64,000 bases of DNA, taken from assembly GCF_901000735.1 (NCBI RefSeq), contig NC_081542.1, positions 41,006,375 through 41,070,374 on the forward strand, written 5' to 3'. The translations under genes and the position numbers were made by a program. The notes under the pieces were generated by a model, which saw only the letters and a list, made by a program, of their open reading frames with translations, searched no databases and was not told the DNA's origin. Positions within the stretch are counted from its first letter, which is position 1. Every line of letters starts with the position of its first letter. Positions 10,040-21,262 of this stretch are shown one piece after another. The DNA comes from Corylus avellana (lineage: Eukaryota; Streptophyta; Magnoliopsida; Fagales; Betulaceae).

Positions 10040-10860
10040 ATAAAAAAAAGGGAGCCCAATTAGTGAATTTTTGAAATATGTCACTAAAATGCGGCATTTA
10101 TGAAAAGGAGATATTTGAATAGTGTTACTATTCACGCATCAATATTCACACTTTGAAATGTGACGTTTCAATAGTGTTACTAATTCACGCGCGAAATGCG
10201 ATGTTTGAATAGTTTACTATTCACGAGTGAAATGTGGCGTTTGAATAGTATTACTATTCATGCGTCACTACTTACGTTTGACAGGTCGTGCCATTTGAAC
10301 AGTGTGTTATTGTTCAAAAGACACTAATTAGTGACTTTTGAAAAATTTGGAACTCAAAATTTGCGTTTATAACAACCACACACCCAAGAATTTCAAAATT
10401 TCTCCCTAAGGTGGGGGTGCCTTTCAAGCAGCCACCCCTCTAATTTATTATTATTTTTTTAAAAATAAAATTCTTTTGAATTTCTTTTTTTATTTTTTTA
10501 TTTTATTTTTTATTTTAATTAATTTGATTTTTTTAATAATTTTTTTAGTATTATAAATTGTTTTTGATACATACATATTTTTTTAATAAAAGAGTAGTGA
10601 CGCTTAAATAATGCAAGTGTCACATTCCAAAAATGGTGATGCTCGCTTGAACAAATGTCACATTGTAATGGCGTTTTTACTGTACAAACGTTACTATTAT
10701 TGTATCAAGTCACTATGTTTAGAGTCTTTTGCCAAATATCGCTATGCAAACGTCACTACATCAATAGTGACATTTTTTGGACTTAGAATGTCATCTTCCA
10801 AAAGTCACTATTTTTAATTTTTTTTTTTTTTTTAGTGAATTCCCTTTATTGCTTAAAAAA
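10040..10860. repeat. Repeat-rich region with GAATAGT...ACTATTC hairpin units
   Basis: Between about 10080 and 10320 an imperfect unit of roughly 50 bases (TTTGAATAGTGTTACTATTC then CACGCG and AAATGYG) occurs about four times; each contains its own small inverted repeat. The words TTAGTGA and TCACTA recur to 10845, suggesting a decayed non-autonomous DNA transposon. The class is not identified and no gene is present. Confidence 0.45.
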
Positions 10861-10977
10861 AAAAAAAAAAAAAGAAGATATTACCGTTTTAGAAAGATCT
10901 CATGAGAAGAAAAAGCATTAGTTTTTTTTTCTCTGAAATTAAGACTATAAATTACCTGCCATGTTTGCAATTACATA

Positions 10978-11292
10978 CATTTAGTCTTCGAATAATTCAT
11001 TAAATAAAAGAGGAAAAATTGGAATTGTATAAAACCATAGCACTTGATTTCAATGGATAGGATGGAATACGATGCATCAGTTTAATTCCGATCATTGCTA
11101 GAAAATCTTTTTGTATTGCAAACATTTAGTCTTCGAATAATTCATTAAATAAAAGAGGAAAAATTGGAATTGTATAAAACCATAGCACTTGATTTCAATG
11201 GGCCAAACATCCCAAGTCCTGAGGGGTGGAATACGATGCATCAGTTTAATTCCGATCATTGCTAGAAAATCTTTTTGTATCAACCAAGCAAT
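10978..11292. repeat. Tandem duplication, period 145 bp
   Basis: The sequence starting TTTAGTCTTCGAATAATTC occurs at about 10980 and 11125 and runs in parallel to CTAGAAAATCTTTTTGTAT in both. The second copy has about 25 extra bases (GGGCCAAACATCCC...), so the first copy is a deletion variant. Confidence 0.85.
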
Positions 11293-11566
11293 GAAAAAGA
11301 TTTTCACTACAATTTCAAAGGTCCCAAACAAACAATAGAAAATTAGTGATTTTCCCCTTTTTCCTCGGAAACCATTTTAAATCAAAAGAAATGCATTTTA
11401 AGTGCTACCTAGCTAGTGATACCTTCTTAGATAACCCAAACCCATCCCTACCCCAAAATAAACTGGTACACTCAAATGATATATATGCCTACAATAACAA
11501 TCTAGCAATGCCTCCTTAGTTATATACATGAATTTGAGTTGATTATAATACAATAGAATAATGATA
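11293..11566. other. Non-coding, no feature recognised
   Basis: AT-rich sequence without credible reading frame or repeat. Confidence 0.5.
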
Positions 11567-12082
11567 CACTTACTCATACTTGCTTAATTATACCAATTTT
11601 TTCACACCTATATGTGGCTTTTAAAACTACCATTGAATATGAGATAGATTTTTATTAGATTTAGGGTCAAATACCTTATTCACCCATGGGGTTTCACAAC
11701 TTTATTTTTTGACCCCTAGTTTACTTTTGATCACAGGACCAGGTCCCTGTGGTTTGCCTAAAGACCGAGATGGTCCTTCTATCCATTTGCCGTTAGTAGA
11801 CTTAACGGAAATCCACGTCATTGACTTGGAGACCAATTACATTTCGATATGTGTTCTAATTGCCAAATCATCAAATATGACTGGATTCACACCCTTGCAA
11901 CGTAATAATATATATATTTTTTTAATAAGTAATAAATTAAAAGTGAATCATAGGAATCAAAAAATAAAGTTGTGAAACTCTAGGGAGTAAATAAGTATTT
12001 AACTCTATATTTTATTTCAATAGTGGTTTTAAAAACCATCTATAGGTGTGAGGAAATAGGTGCAACGAAGTGAGTAAGTGCA
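11567..12082. mobile_element. Outer MITE with a second MITE nested inside
   Basis: The left arm runs ACACTTACTCA ... TTTTCACACCTATA ... TTTTAAAACTACC. The reversed right arm reads GCACTTACTCA ... TCCTCACACCTATA ... TTTTTAAAACCAC. The arms are each about 90 bases and are separated by the inner element at 11667-12007. No coding capacity. Confidence 0.65.
11667..12007. mobile_element. Inner non-autonomous DNA element
   Basis: Terminal inverted repeats of about 45 bases: the left end reads GGTCAAATACCTTATTCAC through GTTTCACAACTTTATTTTTT, the reversed right end GAGTTAAATACTTATTTACT through the same GTTTCACAACTTTATTTTTT. It interrupts the outer MITE and is therefore younger. The target duplication could not be read with confidence. 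Confidence 0.6.
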
Positions 12083-12232
12083 ACCACTCCTCTCGAAACA
12101 ATAATTGGATGACTAAAATTGACATGCATATCAACCACATCCACACACAAACCAAAAGATTGATACCTACATAAGGAACTCGAGTCTTGAAATACTAAGA
12201 GTTGGAAGGTGTTTCGAAAGATAAGTGGTAAG

Positions 12233-13925
12233 CAGAGATGGAGGGAGGGGGGGACCGGCTGGGGCAATGGTCCCCCCCCACTTCCACAAAAAAGATATTA
12301 CCGATTATTCAAATTGCTATAGTTAGCTTTCAAAAAGTTTCTATCATTAATACACGTTTGCAATGACGTTACTTACACAGAGACGGAGGGAGGGGGGACC
12401 GGTCCATAAGTCCCCCCACTCTCCTTAAAAGATATTTTAAGGAGGTAAAAAAAAAAAAATTATACTGGTCCCCCCCCAAAATAAATTGATAGGTCCCAGT
12501 CCCCCCAACTCTCCTCCACTTGTTGGTTCTTACTTCTTAGTTTAATCCTGGGGTTTTCTTTTGGTTAATTTTTCTATTGTTTGGCTTGGAAATTTGGTTA
12601 AGAATCTGAAAAGTTCATTTTCTTTTTTTTCCCCTTCATAGATTGGTGGTCGGCTTGGAAACTTGGAAATTCCTATTACTACTTGGAAATTTATGTGTTT
12701 TTTGTTGTTATTATTTTCTTTATGTATGTATGTAAATCTTGGATCTTTTTTCTATGAGGATTTCTGGTTCTTGATTTGGTATGGCCGTATGAGAATTTTT
12801 GATAGGTTTTATTTTGATGGGTTTTTATAACTAATGCCATTGAGAAATCTCTAGTTTTTCTTTGAGTTTTTGTTCTACCCATTGAATTTCAAGTTTGAAA
12901 TTATAATAATTTATGAAATTTTTGATTAGGTCCGAATTTGGGGGAATTTTAGTAAGAAGCTAAATTCCTAAAATTAACTAGGGGCTTTTGTGTGTAGTGG
13001 ATTTCTATGCATGATTTAAGATCCGGGTTGTTAGATTAATGGGTTTAAAACTTTAATTTCACTACTGTTTATAGTATGGACATAAACCCTAATTTCTATA
13101 GTATGAATTAAATTAGAGCTTTTAGTATGTGAATACTAGGATTGCTTTGGATGTGTTAATTACAATTAAAGCGTTAATTAACCCTAGACTTTTATGAGTT
13201 CAATGGAAATTGATGCCCATGGGGTTTAGGTTCTAATATGTCATATTATAATCATATTGATTATTGTATGTGAATATGAGTATTATAAATTTGGGGTAAG
13301 TTGCTAGATCAATGGAATAGGAAGAGAATAATAATTATAGGGTTAAAGTGTAATGTTTAACTTAAAGAGTCTATGTGATGATTATGTTATTCATGTGAGT
13401 TTGTTCATTGTTAACCTACACATATTTTTTCTTTATTTTCTAAAGACCCAAAATGATCATGTAAATTTATTTGTAGATAATGAGAAAGTCAAATACAATA
13501 CTTGACTATTTCAAAAGAAAAAATGCACAAAGTTTATTGGGATTTAATCCTAGATTGTGTGTCACTTATGAGAATATCATGTTAATTAATGAAGTGCAAA
13601 ATAACTCAATGCAGGTCGCACTTTTTGAGGTTAGTACTCTAAGCTCAATTCCTAATCTAAGTGGTTTTGTAATTTGGATATTATGGTTATGAAATATTGA
13701 AAATATTGTTTGTTAAAATTTAAACATTTAATTGGAGAGTATGACACAATTCTAAACTCAATTCCTCATTGTATTTATGTACCAGTGATTAGAAAAAGAA
13801 GAAAAAAAAAAATAGAAAAAAAGTACTAGTTCATTACACACTGGAAAATAAAATTCCTGATAACCAAAAAAAAAAAAAAAATTTGCTTTGGTCCCCTCCC
13901 ATAAAACTTCCTGGCTCCGCCCCTG
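12233..13925 (+). mobile_element. hAT-Tip100-like non-autonomous element, copy A
   Basis: It begins CAGAGATGGAGGGAGG (12233) and again, nested, CAGAGACGGAGGGAGG (12378). It ends with the reverse of CAGGGGCGGAGCCAGG (13925), the terminus style of plant Tip100-group hAT elements. The 1.4 kb interior (TTGGTTCTTACTTCTTAG onward) is non-coding and occurs again at 15180-16422, 32155-32680 (reversed) and 50917-52300 (reversed). The right flank CTCTTTAT equals the target duplication of copy C, so this copy probably arrived by segmental duplication rather than by its own insertion. Confidence 0.7.
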
Positions 13926-13963
13926 CTCTTTATCCACGTGTTCTGACTTCAGATATCAAAAAA

Positions 13964-14118
13964 TTTAGTGGACATCGGCGTGCATGAACAGTGTGCACGC
14001 CGGTGTTATAATAATATAAAATATTATTAAAATAATATTTAAACAGTAAAAAATAAAAAATAAAATAATATTATAACACTGGCATGCACAATGTTCATGC
14101 ACGCCACTGTCCACTAAA
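13964..14118. mobile_element. MITE, GGCGTGCATGAACAG family, copy 2
   Basis: Foldback with ends TTTAGTGGACA and TGTCCACTAAA, the subterminal GGCGTGCATGAACAGTG on both sides and an AT-only core of about 90 bases. 155 bp, no coding capacity. It lies 38 bp beyond the right end of hAT copy A, the same arrangement as at 16461 and 50743. Confidence 0.8.
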
Positions 14119-14600
14119 TCACTACTCCAAAAAATCAGATTTCTCAATCAAATGCATATAGGGGCAAATCTAATTTTGGATTTTTTATTTTATTTTATAT
14201 ATTTTTATTAATGTTAGCAAAATGCTCAAAATAAATATCGGCTGACTCACCCGCGGCCGCTAGTCATAGGTCAGGTTGTTCTATATATATATATAATTAA
14301 TTATTTAACTAGAACAACTTTATATTTAGGGTTTAGGAAGTAATTAATTATTCAAATTGTTCAGATTTAATTTTAAATTTTTTATAACTAAAGAAAATTA
14401 AATTAAATATAAATTATTGTGTTGTAGGTTTTTTAAGCTACTCACTCTATTAACCATTATTGTCCATGCTATCAATGTTCGTATTGCCACAAATATCATC
14501 CATCAGTGTTCCACCATCGTCATCACTCTGGTCACCACCACTAACACTACCTTAAAAACCATTCATTTTTATTCCACTTTTGTTTGTCATTATATATATA
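14119..14600. repeat. Non-coding; inverted copy at 47340-47800
   Basis: The order of words (ATATCGGCTGACTCAC, TTAGAACAACTTTATAT, GCTACTCACTCTATTAACCA, CATTCATTTTTATTC) is reproduced in reverse at about 47340-47800. No gene. Confidence 0.6.
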
Positions 14601-15060
14601 GATGGAGGGAAGGAGACCCGCTGCGGCCATGGTCCCCAACTTCGTAAAAATGATATATATATATATATATAAAAGGGAGGGGGACCGGCTATAGTAATAT
14701 CTTTTTTAAGAAGAGGGGGACCCCTCCCTCTTTTATATATATATATATATATGTGTGTGGAGGGAGGGGGGACCAGCTGAGGCCATGGTCCCCCACTTAC
14801 TAAAAAGATTTTAATATATATATATATAGATGGATGGATGGATGGAGACACTTCCTAAAATAGATATTACCGATATATAAGAGGAGGGAGGAGGGACCAG
14901 CTGGGGCCATGGTCCCCCACTTCCTAAAAAATATATTACTATACACACACACACACACGCGGAGGGAGGGGGGACCAGCTGGGGCCATGGTCCCCCCACT
15001 TCCTAAAAAAGATATTACCGATATATAGAGAGACGAGGGGGGGATCGGCTAGGGCCATGG
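14601..15060 (+). repeat. Reiterated hAT terminus, about six copies
   Basis: The element terminus GGAGGGAGGGGGGACC followed by AGCTGGGGCCATGGTCCCC and ACTTCCTAAAAAAGATATT recurs at about 14603, 14677, 14758, 14881, 14960 and 15031. The copies are separated by short TA or CA microsatellites. Each copy contains the hairpin GGGACC...GGTCCC. Only the last is followed by the element interior. Confidence 0.75.
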
Positions 15061-16422
15061 TCCCCACATATCCACAAAAAAGATATTTTAAGGAGTTAAA
15101 AAGAAAAAAAAAAAGAAAAAAAAAATTATACTGGTCCCCCCTAAAATAAATTGATAGATCCCGGTCCCCCAACTCTCCTCCACCGGTTGGTTCTTACTTC
15201 TTAGGTTAATCTTGAGGTTTTCTTTTGGTTAATTTTTCTATTGTTTGGCTTGGAAATTTGGTTAAGAATATGAAAAGTTGATTTTTTTTTTTTTCTTCAT
15301 AGATTGGCTGTCAGCTTGGAAACTTGGAAATTCCTGTTGCTACTTGGAAATTTATGTGTTTTTTGTTGTTGTTATTTTCTTTATGTATGTATGTAAATTT
15401 TGGATCTTTCTCTGTGAGGATTTTTGGTTCTTGATTTGGTATGGCACGGATGAGAACTTTTGATAGGTTTTTATAACTAATACCATTGAGAAATTTCTAG
15501 TTTCTCTTTGAGTTTTTGTTCCATCCGTTGAATTTCAAGTTTAAAATTATAATGATTTAGGGAATTTTTTATTAGGTTCGAATTTGGGAGAATTTTAGTA
15601 AGAAGCTAAATTCCTAAAATCAACTAGGGGCTTTTGTGTGTAGTGGATTTCTATGCATGATTTAAGATCTGGGTTGTTAGATTAATGGGTTTAAAGCTTT
15701 AATTTCACTATTGTTTATAGTATGGACATAAACCCTAATTTGTATAGTATGAATTAAATTAAGGCTTTTAGTATGTGAACACTAGGATTGCTAATTGGAT
15801 GTGTTAATTACAATTAAAGCATTAATTAACCCTAGACTTTTATGAGTTCAATGAAAATTAATGCCTATGGGGTTTAGGTTCTAATATGTCATATTATAAT
15901 CATATTGATTATTGTATGTGAATATGAGTATTATAAATTTGGGGTAAGTTGCTAGATCAATGAAATAGGAAGATAATAATAATTATAGGGTTAAAATATA
16001 ATGTTTAACTTAGAGAATCTATGTGATGATTATGTTATTCATGTGAGTTTGTTCTTTGTTAGCCTACACATATTTTTTCTTTATTTTCTAAAGACTCAAA
16101 ATGATCGTGTAAATTTATTTGTACATGATGAGAAAGTTAAATACAATGGTTGGCAAAAATGCATAAAGTTTATTGGAGTTTGATCCTGGATTGTATGTCA
16201 CTTATGAGAATATTGGAGAGTATGATACAATTCTAAGCTCAATTCCTCATTGTATTTAAGTATCAGTGATTAGAAAAGGAAGGAAAAAAATAGAAAAAAG
16301 TACTAGTTCATTACACACTGCAAATAATAATAATAAAAATAAAAATAAAAATCCTGATAACACAAAAAAAAAATAAAAATTGCTTTGGTCCCCTCCCATA
16401 AAACTTTCTGGCTCCGTCCCTG
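15031..16422 (+). mobile_element. hAT-Tip100-like element, copy B
   Basis: The interior from about 15130 is nearly identical to copy A (words GGTTGGTTCTTACTTCTTAG, GAAATTTATGTGTTTTTTGT, ACTAGGGGCTTTTGTGTGTA), but a block of roughly 100 bases present in copy A at about 13590-13735 is missing near 16215. It ends GGCTCCGTCCCTG before CTCTTTAT. Non-coding. Confidence 0.7.
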
Positions 16423-16460
16423 CTCTTTATCCACGTGTTTTGACTTCAGATATCAAAAAA

Positions 16461-16624
16461 TTGAGTAGACACCGGCGTGGCGGCGTGCATGAACAGTGTG
16501 CACACCAGTGTAATAATATTATAAAATATTATTAAAATAATATTTAAACAGTAAAAAATAAAAAATAAAATAATATTATAATACTGGCATGCACATTGTT
16601 CATGCACGCCACTGTCCACTAAAT
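16461..16624. mobile_element. MITE, GGCGTGCATGAACAG family, copy 3
   Basis: Foldback from TTGAGTAGACACCGGCG to GCCACTGTCCACTAAA, with a short GGCGTGGCGGCGTG duplication at its left end that distinguishes it from copy 2. Non-coding. Confidence 0.75.
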
Positions 16625-16649
16625 CACTACTCCAACAAATTATAGCCCA

Positions 16650-18117
16650 ATAAAGAAAGGCAACCCCTCTTTTTTTCTTTGTTGGATTTGGACTTTGGTG
16701 TAAAAAAAATAATTTTGATTAATTTTTTCAAAGGTTCAAATTTAATTTTAATATTTTATAATTAAAAAAATTAAATTAAATATAAACTATTGTCTTGTTT
16801 TGTGTGGCATAGAAGCTACTATAAGCTCACAATGTTAGGCTCTGTTTAATTTGGGTATTTTGTTTTCAATGCTATTCATCTTACTTTTCATTTTTCTAAC
16901 ATTTTCTTACTTTTTACATCTCACATGTTCAAAAAAAATAGGCTAGCATGTATTTATATAGGCGGGATTGAAGGAAGTTCCACCAACAGTTTGGAAAGAA
17001 AACACATCTGATAAATATATGGTCTTAATCCCATTTTTTATACTACCTCCCATATCAAATCTTAGTCACAATCTATATATATATTATATATATATCACAT
17101 ACTTTTTTGTAATTGCTATAATACCTTAATTTCTTGATTTTTAAATACTCATTTAAACAGCCCTTGCAAAATACAACCGTCATGATAACTTTGTGTATTT
17201 CGACGACCCTAACATCAAGAGTAATTCTAAAAGGTTTACTTGTGTCCTACTTGTTTCCTACTAAGATTGATGTAGCTATTAAAATCAACATTTGATTAAA
17301 AGCCAATAATGATCAATTACAAGCCTAATGGTGATTCCAAGTAGAATTTCAAGTGGATTTCAAGTGGAATTAGGATCCTCTCCATTCATTTGAATCGGAG
17401 AATATCCAGTTAATTATAATAAAGGAGTATTTTTGTCCCTTTAAAAAGTAAAAAAAGAAAAATACTCTTCCACTATAATTAACTGTATATTCTTCAGTTC
17501 ATTTGAACTGGAGAGTATCATGTTCAAGTAAGCCAGTGCAAAATACAAATTAAAATTCCAGCCCACTTCTATCATCTGAGATATGGCTGTTGCCTCTTTA
17601 AATTCAATTTTTTGGCTTATTTGGTCCCAGCCCAAAACTCCATGCGCCCAGTGAGATGCATCACCCATTCCCCATTCATCATTTTCTTTCTGTAATATCT
17701 CTTACTTTGGCATGTCCTGCAGCGCAAAGGACACAAGCAGGGATGAAAACGTGATATGACACTCCATACTGTGTAGGGAATTGAGTCAAATCAAACCAAG
17801 TCGAGCTTTAAGAATTTAGAACTAGCTCATTTATGAACATGTCTATTTGAGTTGACTTATGAACTTATGAAATATGTTCAGTTCAAATTCAACTTGTTAG
17901 AGGCTTAGCTAAGCTCGAACTCGTTGAGATTAATGTCATTCGAGTTGAGCCAAGTACTCGACAAACTCAACTCAATTCAAGCTCAAGTCAGAGTATTAAA
18001 TTTTTGAACGTGTGATTCGAGCTAGGAGTGAAAATTCGGTTAGTAAAATCAGCTAATTGCCTAAGCAGTTAACCGGTGGTTAGCGGTTATTAAAAGAAAA
18101 AAATAAAAACTCATTTT
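16650..18117. repeat. Segment duplicated in inverted orientation at 49230-50700
   Basis: Words such as TTTGCTTGTGTCCTTTGCGC (right copy) and their reverse here (near 17725), the CTCGAGTT/AACTCGA-rich block at 17800-18010 and the CGTCATGATAACTTTGTG block at 17180 follow the same order in reverse at 49230-50700. No gene. Its last 97 bases (from TAGGAGTGAAAATTCGG at 18021) are the 5' end of the short hAT-like repeat. Confidence 0.7.
17373..17525. mobile_element. Foldback MITE
   Basis: Left arm TCCATTCATTTGAATCGG ... CAGTTAATTATAATAAAGGA and reversed right arm CCAGTTCAAATGAACTG ... CAGTTAATTATAGTGGAAG form a near-complete hairpin of about 75-base arms. A copy sits in the duplicated segment at about 49795-49950, so it predates that duplication. 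Confidence 0.7.
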
Positions 18118-18217
18118 NNNNNNNNNNNNNNNNNNNNNNNNNNNNNNNNNNNNNNNNNNNNNNNNNNNNNNNNNNNNNNNNNNNNNNNNNNNNNNNNNNN
18201 NNNNNNNNNNNNNNNNN
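18118..18217. other. Assembly gap (100 N)
   Basis: Gap of unknown true length between the duplicated segment and the hAT fragment next to OMT copy 2. Confidence 0.95.
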
Positions 18218-18223
18218 ATGTGT

Positions 18224-18853
18224 CTAGAACTGCACTTTACGTTCTCTTAGAAGTACAAAATCATTAAGTATTGAATTTAAATCAAAGCTCTCAGCAATTT
18301 CCCTTTCAATATAGAGAAATGAACTATTTGCAATAAAATCATCCTCAATTTTGTTACAAAGTCGTGTTTTAACAATTTTCATTGCTGAAAATGCTAGTTC
18401 GATAATTACTAAGATATATTCTTCTATTAATTTGATCAAAGCCTAAAGAGGCTAAACAATATCATAACACAAATATAACACTTCCAGAATAAAAAAAGTA
18501 AGCAGATTCTTACACCCTAAAACACAAAAATCTATACTTTGCAGTTCATGACCACCCACGAAATGATAAAAAATAAAAAAATAAAAAAAATAAATGCAAA
18601 ACTCTACTTCTCTCCCAGTTGTGTTCACCATCAGTCTCCTAGCAGCAACTTGTATTCATATATATATATATATATAGATATATATGAAGGCTTTATTATT
18701 GAGTTCTTCTTCTACTAACTATTTCTTCTTATTTTCTTGGTGTGTATATAAGCTCAGAGCGCCAACATGCAAGTGGCCACAGAGCAGGGTAAAGGAAAAT
18801 TTTTTTTAAAAAAATCGTTGGGGGTGCCAAACACCAACGTGGCTCCGCCACTG
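18224..18853 (-). pseudogene. hAT-Tip100 transposase fragment with 5' terminus
   Basis: The minus-strand frame 18439-18224 encodes about 70 residues ending in the usual hAT C-terminal pattern: ELAFSAMKIVKTRLCNK, then YIEREIAESFD and LRERKVQF. This is the C-terminal dimerisation part of transposases often annotated as zinc finger MYM-type 1-like. The start of the element, CAGTGGCGGAGCCACG on the minus strand, is at 18853-18838, only 400 bases away, so most of the transposase gene is deleted. The terminus abuts OMT copy 2 exactly at GTTCCATG. The other end is lost in or before the gap. Confidence 0.7.
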
Positions 18854-19157
18854 GTTCCATGTCACTGAAATGTGCAGTTCAGTTAGGCATACCAGACATA
18901 GTCCACAGCCATGGGGAACCTATTACTCTCCATGGCTTGGTCTCTGCGCTTCAGATTCACCCCACAAAAGCTGGTTTTGTGCACCGCCTCATGCGCTTGC
19001 TTGCTCACTGCGGCTTCTTCGCTACCACAAGAGTCAACAAAAAACAAGAAGAAGAAGAAGATGAAGAAGAAGCGTATGATCTCACACCTTCATCGAGGAT
19101 CCTCCTCAAAGATAATGTCACCGGCTTTTCACCGTTTGTTTTGGCTATGCTTGAGCC

Positions 19158-19489
19158 TGTTAGAAATAGGTCTTGGGCCTAACTCAACCCAAAAGCTAGC
19201 TCTAGAATTGAGGTTTTCCCTCACTCTTATAAATGGCTAATCTCCTTAATACCTAGGCAATGTGGGACTTCCAACACGCCCCCTCACGTGTGGCGGGAGG
19301 ACATCCAAACCAACACGTGCGACAATGGGTGACGGTGGGCCACAGCCAATTAGGCTAGGCTCTGATACCATATTAGAAATGGGTTTTTGGCCTAACTCAA
19401 CCCAAAAGCTAGCTCTAGAGTTGAGGTTTCCCCTCACTCTTATAAATGGCTAATCTCCTTAATACCCAGGCAATGTGGGACTTCCAACA
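19158..19489 (-). mobile_element. TRIM retroelement in OMT copy 2 exon 1
   Basis: Two 119 bp terminal repeats (19158-19276 and 19371-19489) start T(G/A)TTAGAAATRGG and end CTTCCAACA. They enclose 94 bases containing a tRNA-Met primer-binding site, TGGTATCAGAGCC on the minus strand (19370-19358), next to the right repeat. This is the layout of a terminal-repeat retrotransposon in miniature. The flanking 5 bp are GAGCC (19153-19157) and GAACC (19490-19494), and OMT copy 4 has the uninterrupted site GATCCAGCTCTG. Non-coding; moved in trans. Confidence 0.9.
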
Positions 19490-19904
19490 GAACCAGCTCT
19501 GATAAATCCATGGCAATTCTTGGGAAACTGGTTCCGAGAAGACAAGGTCACAGCATTTGAGAGTGCACATGGGATGGGATTGTGGGAGTATGGAAACCAA
19601 AATCCTGGATTCAATAATCTTTTCAATGAGGCAATGGCGAGTGACTCTGGAATGATGAACTTGGTTGTAAGAGACTGCAAGGCAGTTTTTGAGGGGTTGG
19701 ATACGTTGATTGATGTTGGGGGTGGTACTGGAACATGCTCCAGGATCATTTCTGAGGCATTCCCTCACTTGAAATGCACAGTGCTTGATCTTCGACATGT
19801 TGTAGCTAATTTGACAGACAGTTTGAAGTTGAATTATGTTGGAGGTGATATGTTTCGGTCTATCCCTCCGACAGATCGCATTCTACTTAAGGTATGCATT
19901 AATT

Positions 19905-20760
19905 TTATTTTATTTTTTGGATGAATGAATTTTATTATCCAACTGATATAGAATTCTTCACACCCCAGCAAAACTTGCCAGAACCCCTTATGCCAAAAGG
20001 TTACCAAAAAAAAAAGGGAAAGGGAAAAGGCCATAAAACCAGCAAAACAAAAGCACCCAAAAAAACCCTCTAAAAGCAAAGCAACAGAGTAGCAGCCATC
20101 CTATACAATTTTGCTACTTCTAGCTAAGCAACTGAAAACTCAGACAATACACCAAGACTAGTCAGACAGGCAAAACACTAGATAGAAATCACTTATCCGT
20201 AATATCTACAATTCCTTCTCTGGACTGGCAGCAGCTTTTCAACAGCAGCATTTTCTACGCAGCACTAGCCCAGCAGCATACAGCCACAAGAACTCCACCA
20301 AGTCACCAGCAACACAACCAACCAGACAGGGAAGACTAAAAACCACCGCAAGAATCAGGAGAGATTTTTGTACCAGAATAGTGACAGGGATTTCCCAACC
20401 AGCACAGAGCCATATTTTTTCTGTTACACTTGAAGTTCCCCTTTCACATAATTCTAGTTCTAACCTCCCAACACATTTTCAGAAGCATTCTTTCCTCCGA
20501 GATAAGTTGATTACCAAACTTCACAACATTTCTTTGCCTCAACATATTATAAATAGCAGAACCCCATGCTAGTTTGCAAATCACAGCTCCAAGACTTTTC
20601 CCACTCCATTCCCTCACTCCCTTGTTCATATCATCCCACTCGATAGGAATATGTGGTTGATTGCACTTTTGGATAACATAAAATTTGGCAGGTTTCTTGG
20701 ATTCCCTTCTATAGCTTGATCTGCAAATGTCCTTCATGAGCAACATAAAATTTAGTACTA
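19905..20760 (-). mobile_element. 5'-truncated LINE in OMT copy 2 intron
   Basis: The minus-strand frame 20746-20444 reads like the C-terminal, post-RT part of plant L1 ORF2: KSLGAVICKLAWGSAIYN, then RQRNVVKFG and CWEVRTRI. The A-rich 3' end lies at about 19905-19920. The same fragment in the same intron position is in OMT copy 4 (53511-54390), so it inserted before those copies separated. Confidence 0.65.
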
Positions 20761-21262
20761 TACGCTGCTTTTATCCTCATATTATGCACAAGTTGCTAGT
20801 CAGGTTCAAACTTCGGTAAACTGTGTATGCTATTTAATACAATGAGGAAGGACACAATCCTAGAGGATGATTATACTGTTGGTTGTGTTCTTTATGGTTG
20901 GATTAATAAATTACATAATGTTTTCATTTTTCTTGATGGTGATAATGACTAATTTGCAGTTGGTTTTACACTCGATTAGCGATGAGGATTGCGTGAAGGT
21001 ACTGAAAAAATGCCGAGAAGCAATACTAAACAAAGAAAAAGGGGGAAAGGTGATCATCATAGATATAGTGATTAATGATATCAAAGATGAGCACGAAATA
21101 ACCGAAACAAAGCTCTTTTTTGACGTGATGATGATGGCTATGGTCACTGGAAGAGAGAGATGCGAGAAGGAATGGGAAAAGCTCTTCTTGGAGGCTGGTT
21201 TCAGTCGCTACAAGATAACACCCATGTTTGGTTTAAGGTCCCTTATTGAGGTTTATCCTTAG

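Larger units (their letters stand above)
18854..21262 (+). pseudogene. O-methyltransferase copy 2, truncated and interrupted
   Basis: Closest to OMT copy 4. Exon 1 starts abruptly at 18854, directly after a hAT terminus, and lacks the first 29 codons. It runs to 19157, is interrupted by a 332 bp TRIM (19158-19489), resumes at 19490 and ends at 19891 (AAG before GTATGC). The intron is 19892-20959 and contains a LINE fragment. Exon 2 is 20960-21262. The TRIM plus its 5 bp duplication shifts the frame. The SAM motif LIDVGGGTGT, GGDMF and the His of LVLHSISDED remain readable. Exon 2 differs from copy 4 by about two residues (EW for DW, KI for KL). No functional protein is expected. Confidence 0.88.

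Noticed and set aside
14552..15172. Minus frames with GGPWPQLVPPPS-like repeats
   Set aside because: They are translations of the reiterated hAT terminus and TA/CA microsatellites, not proteins.
19262..19453. Frames inside the TRIM
   Set aside because: The element is non-coding with two LTRs and a PBS; the frames span LTR and interior by chance.
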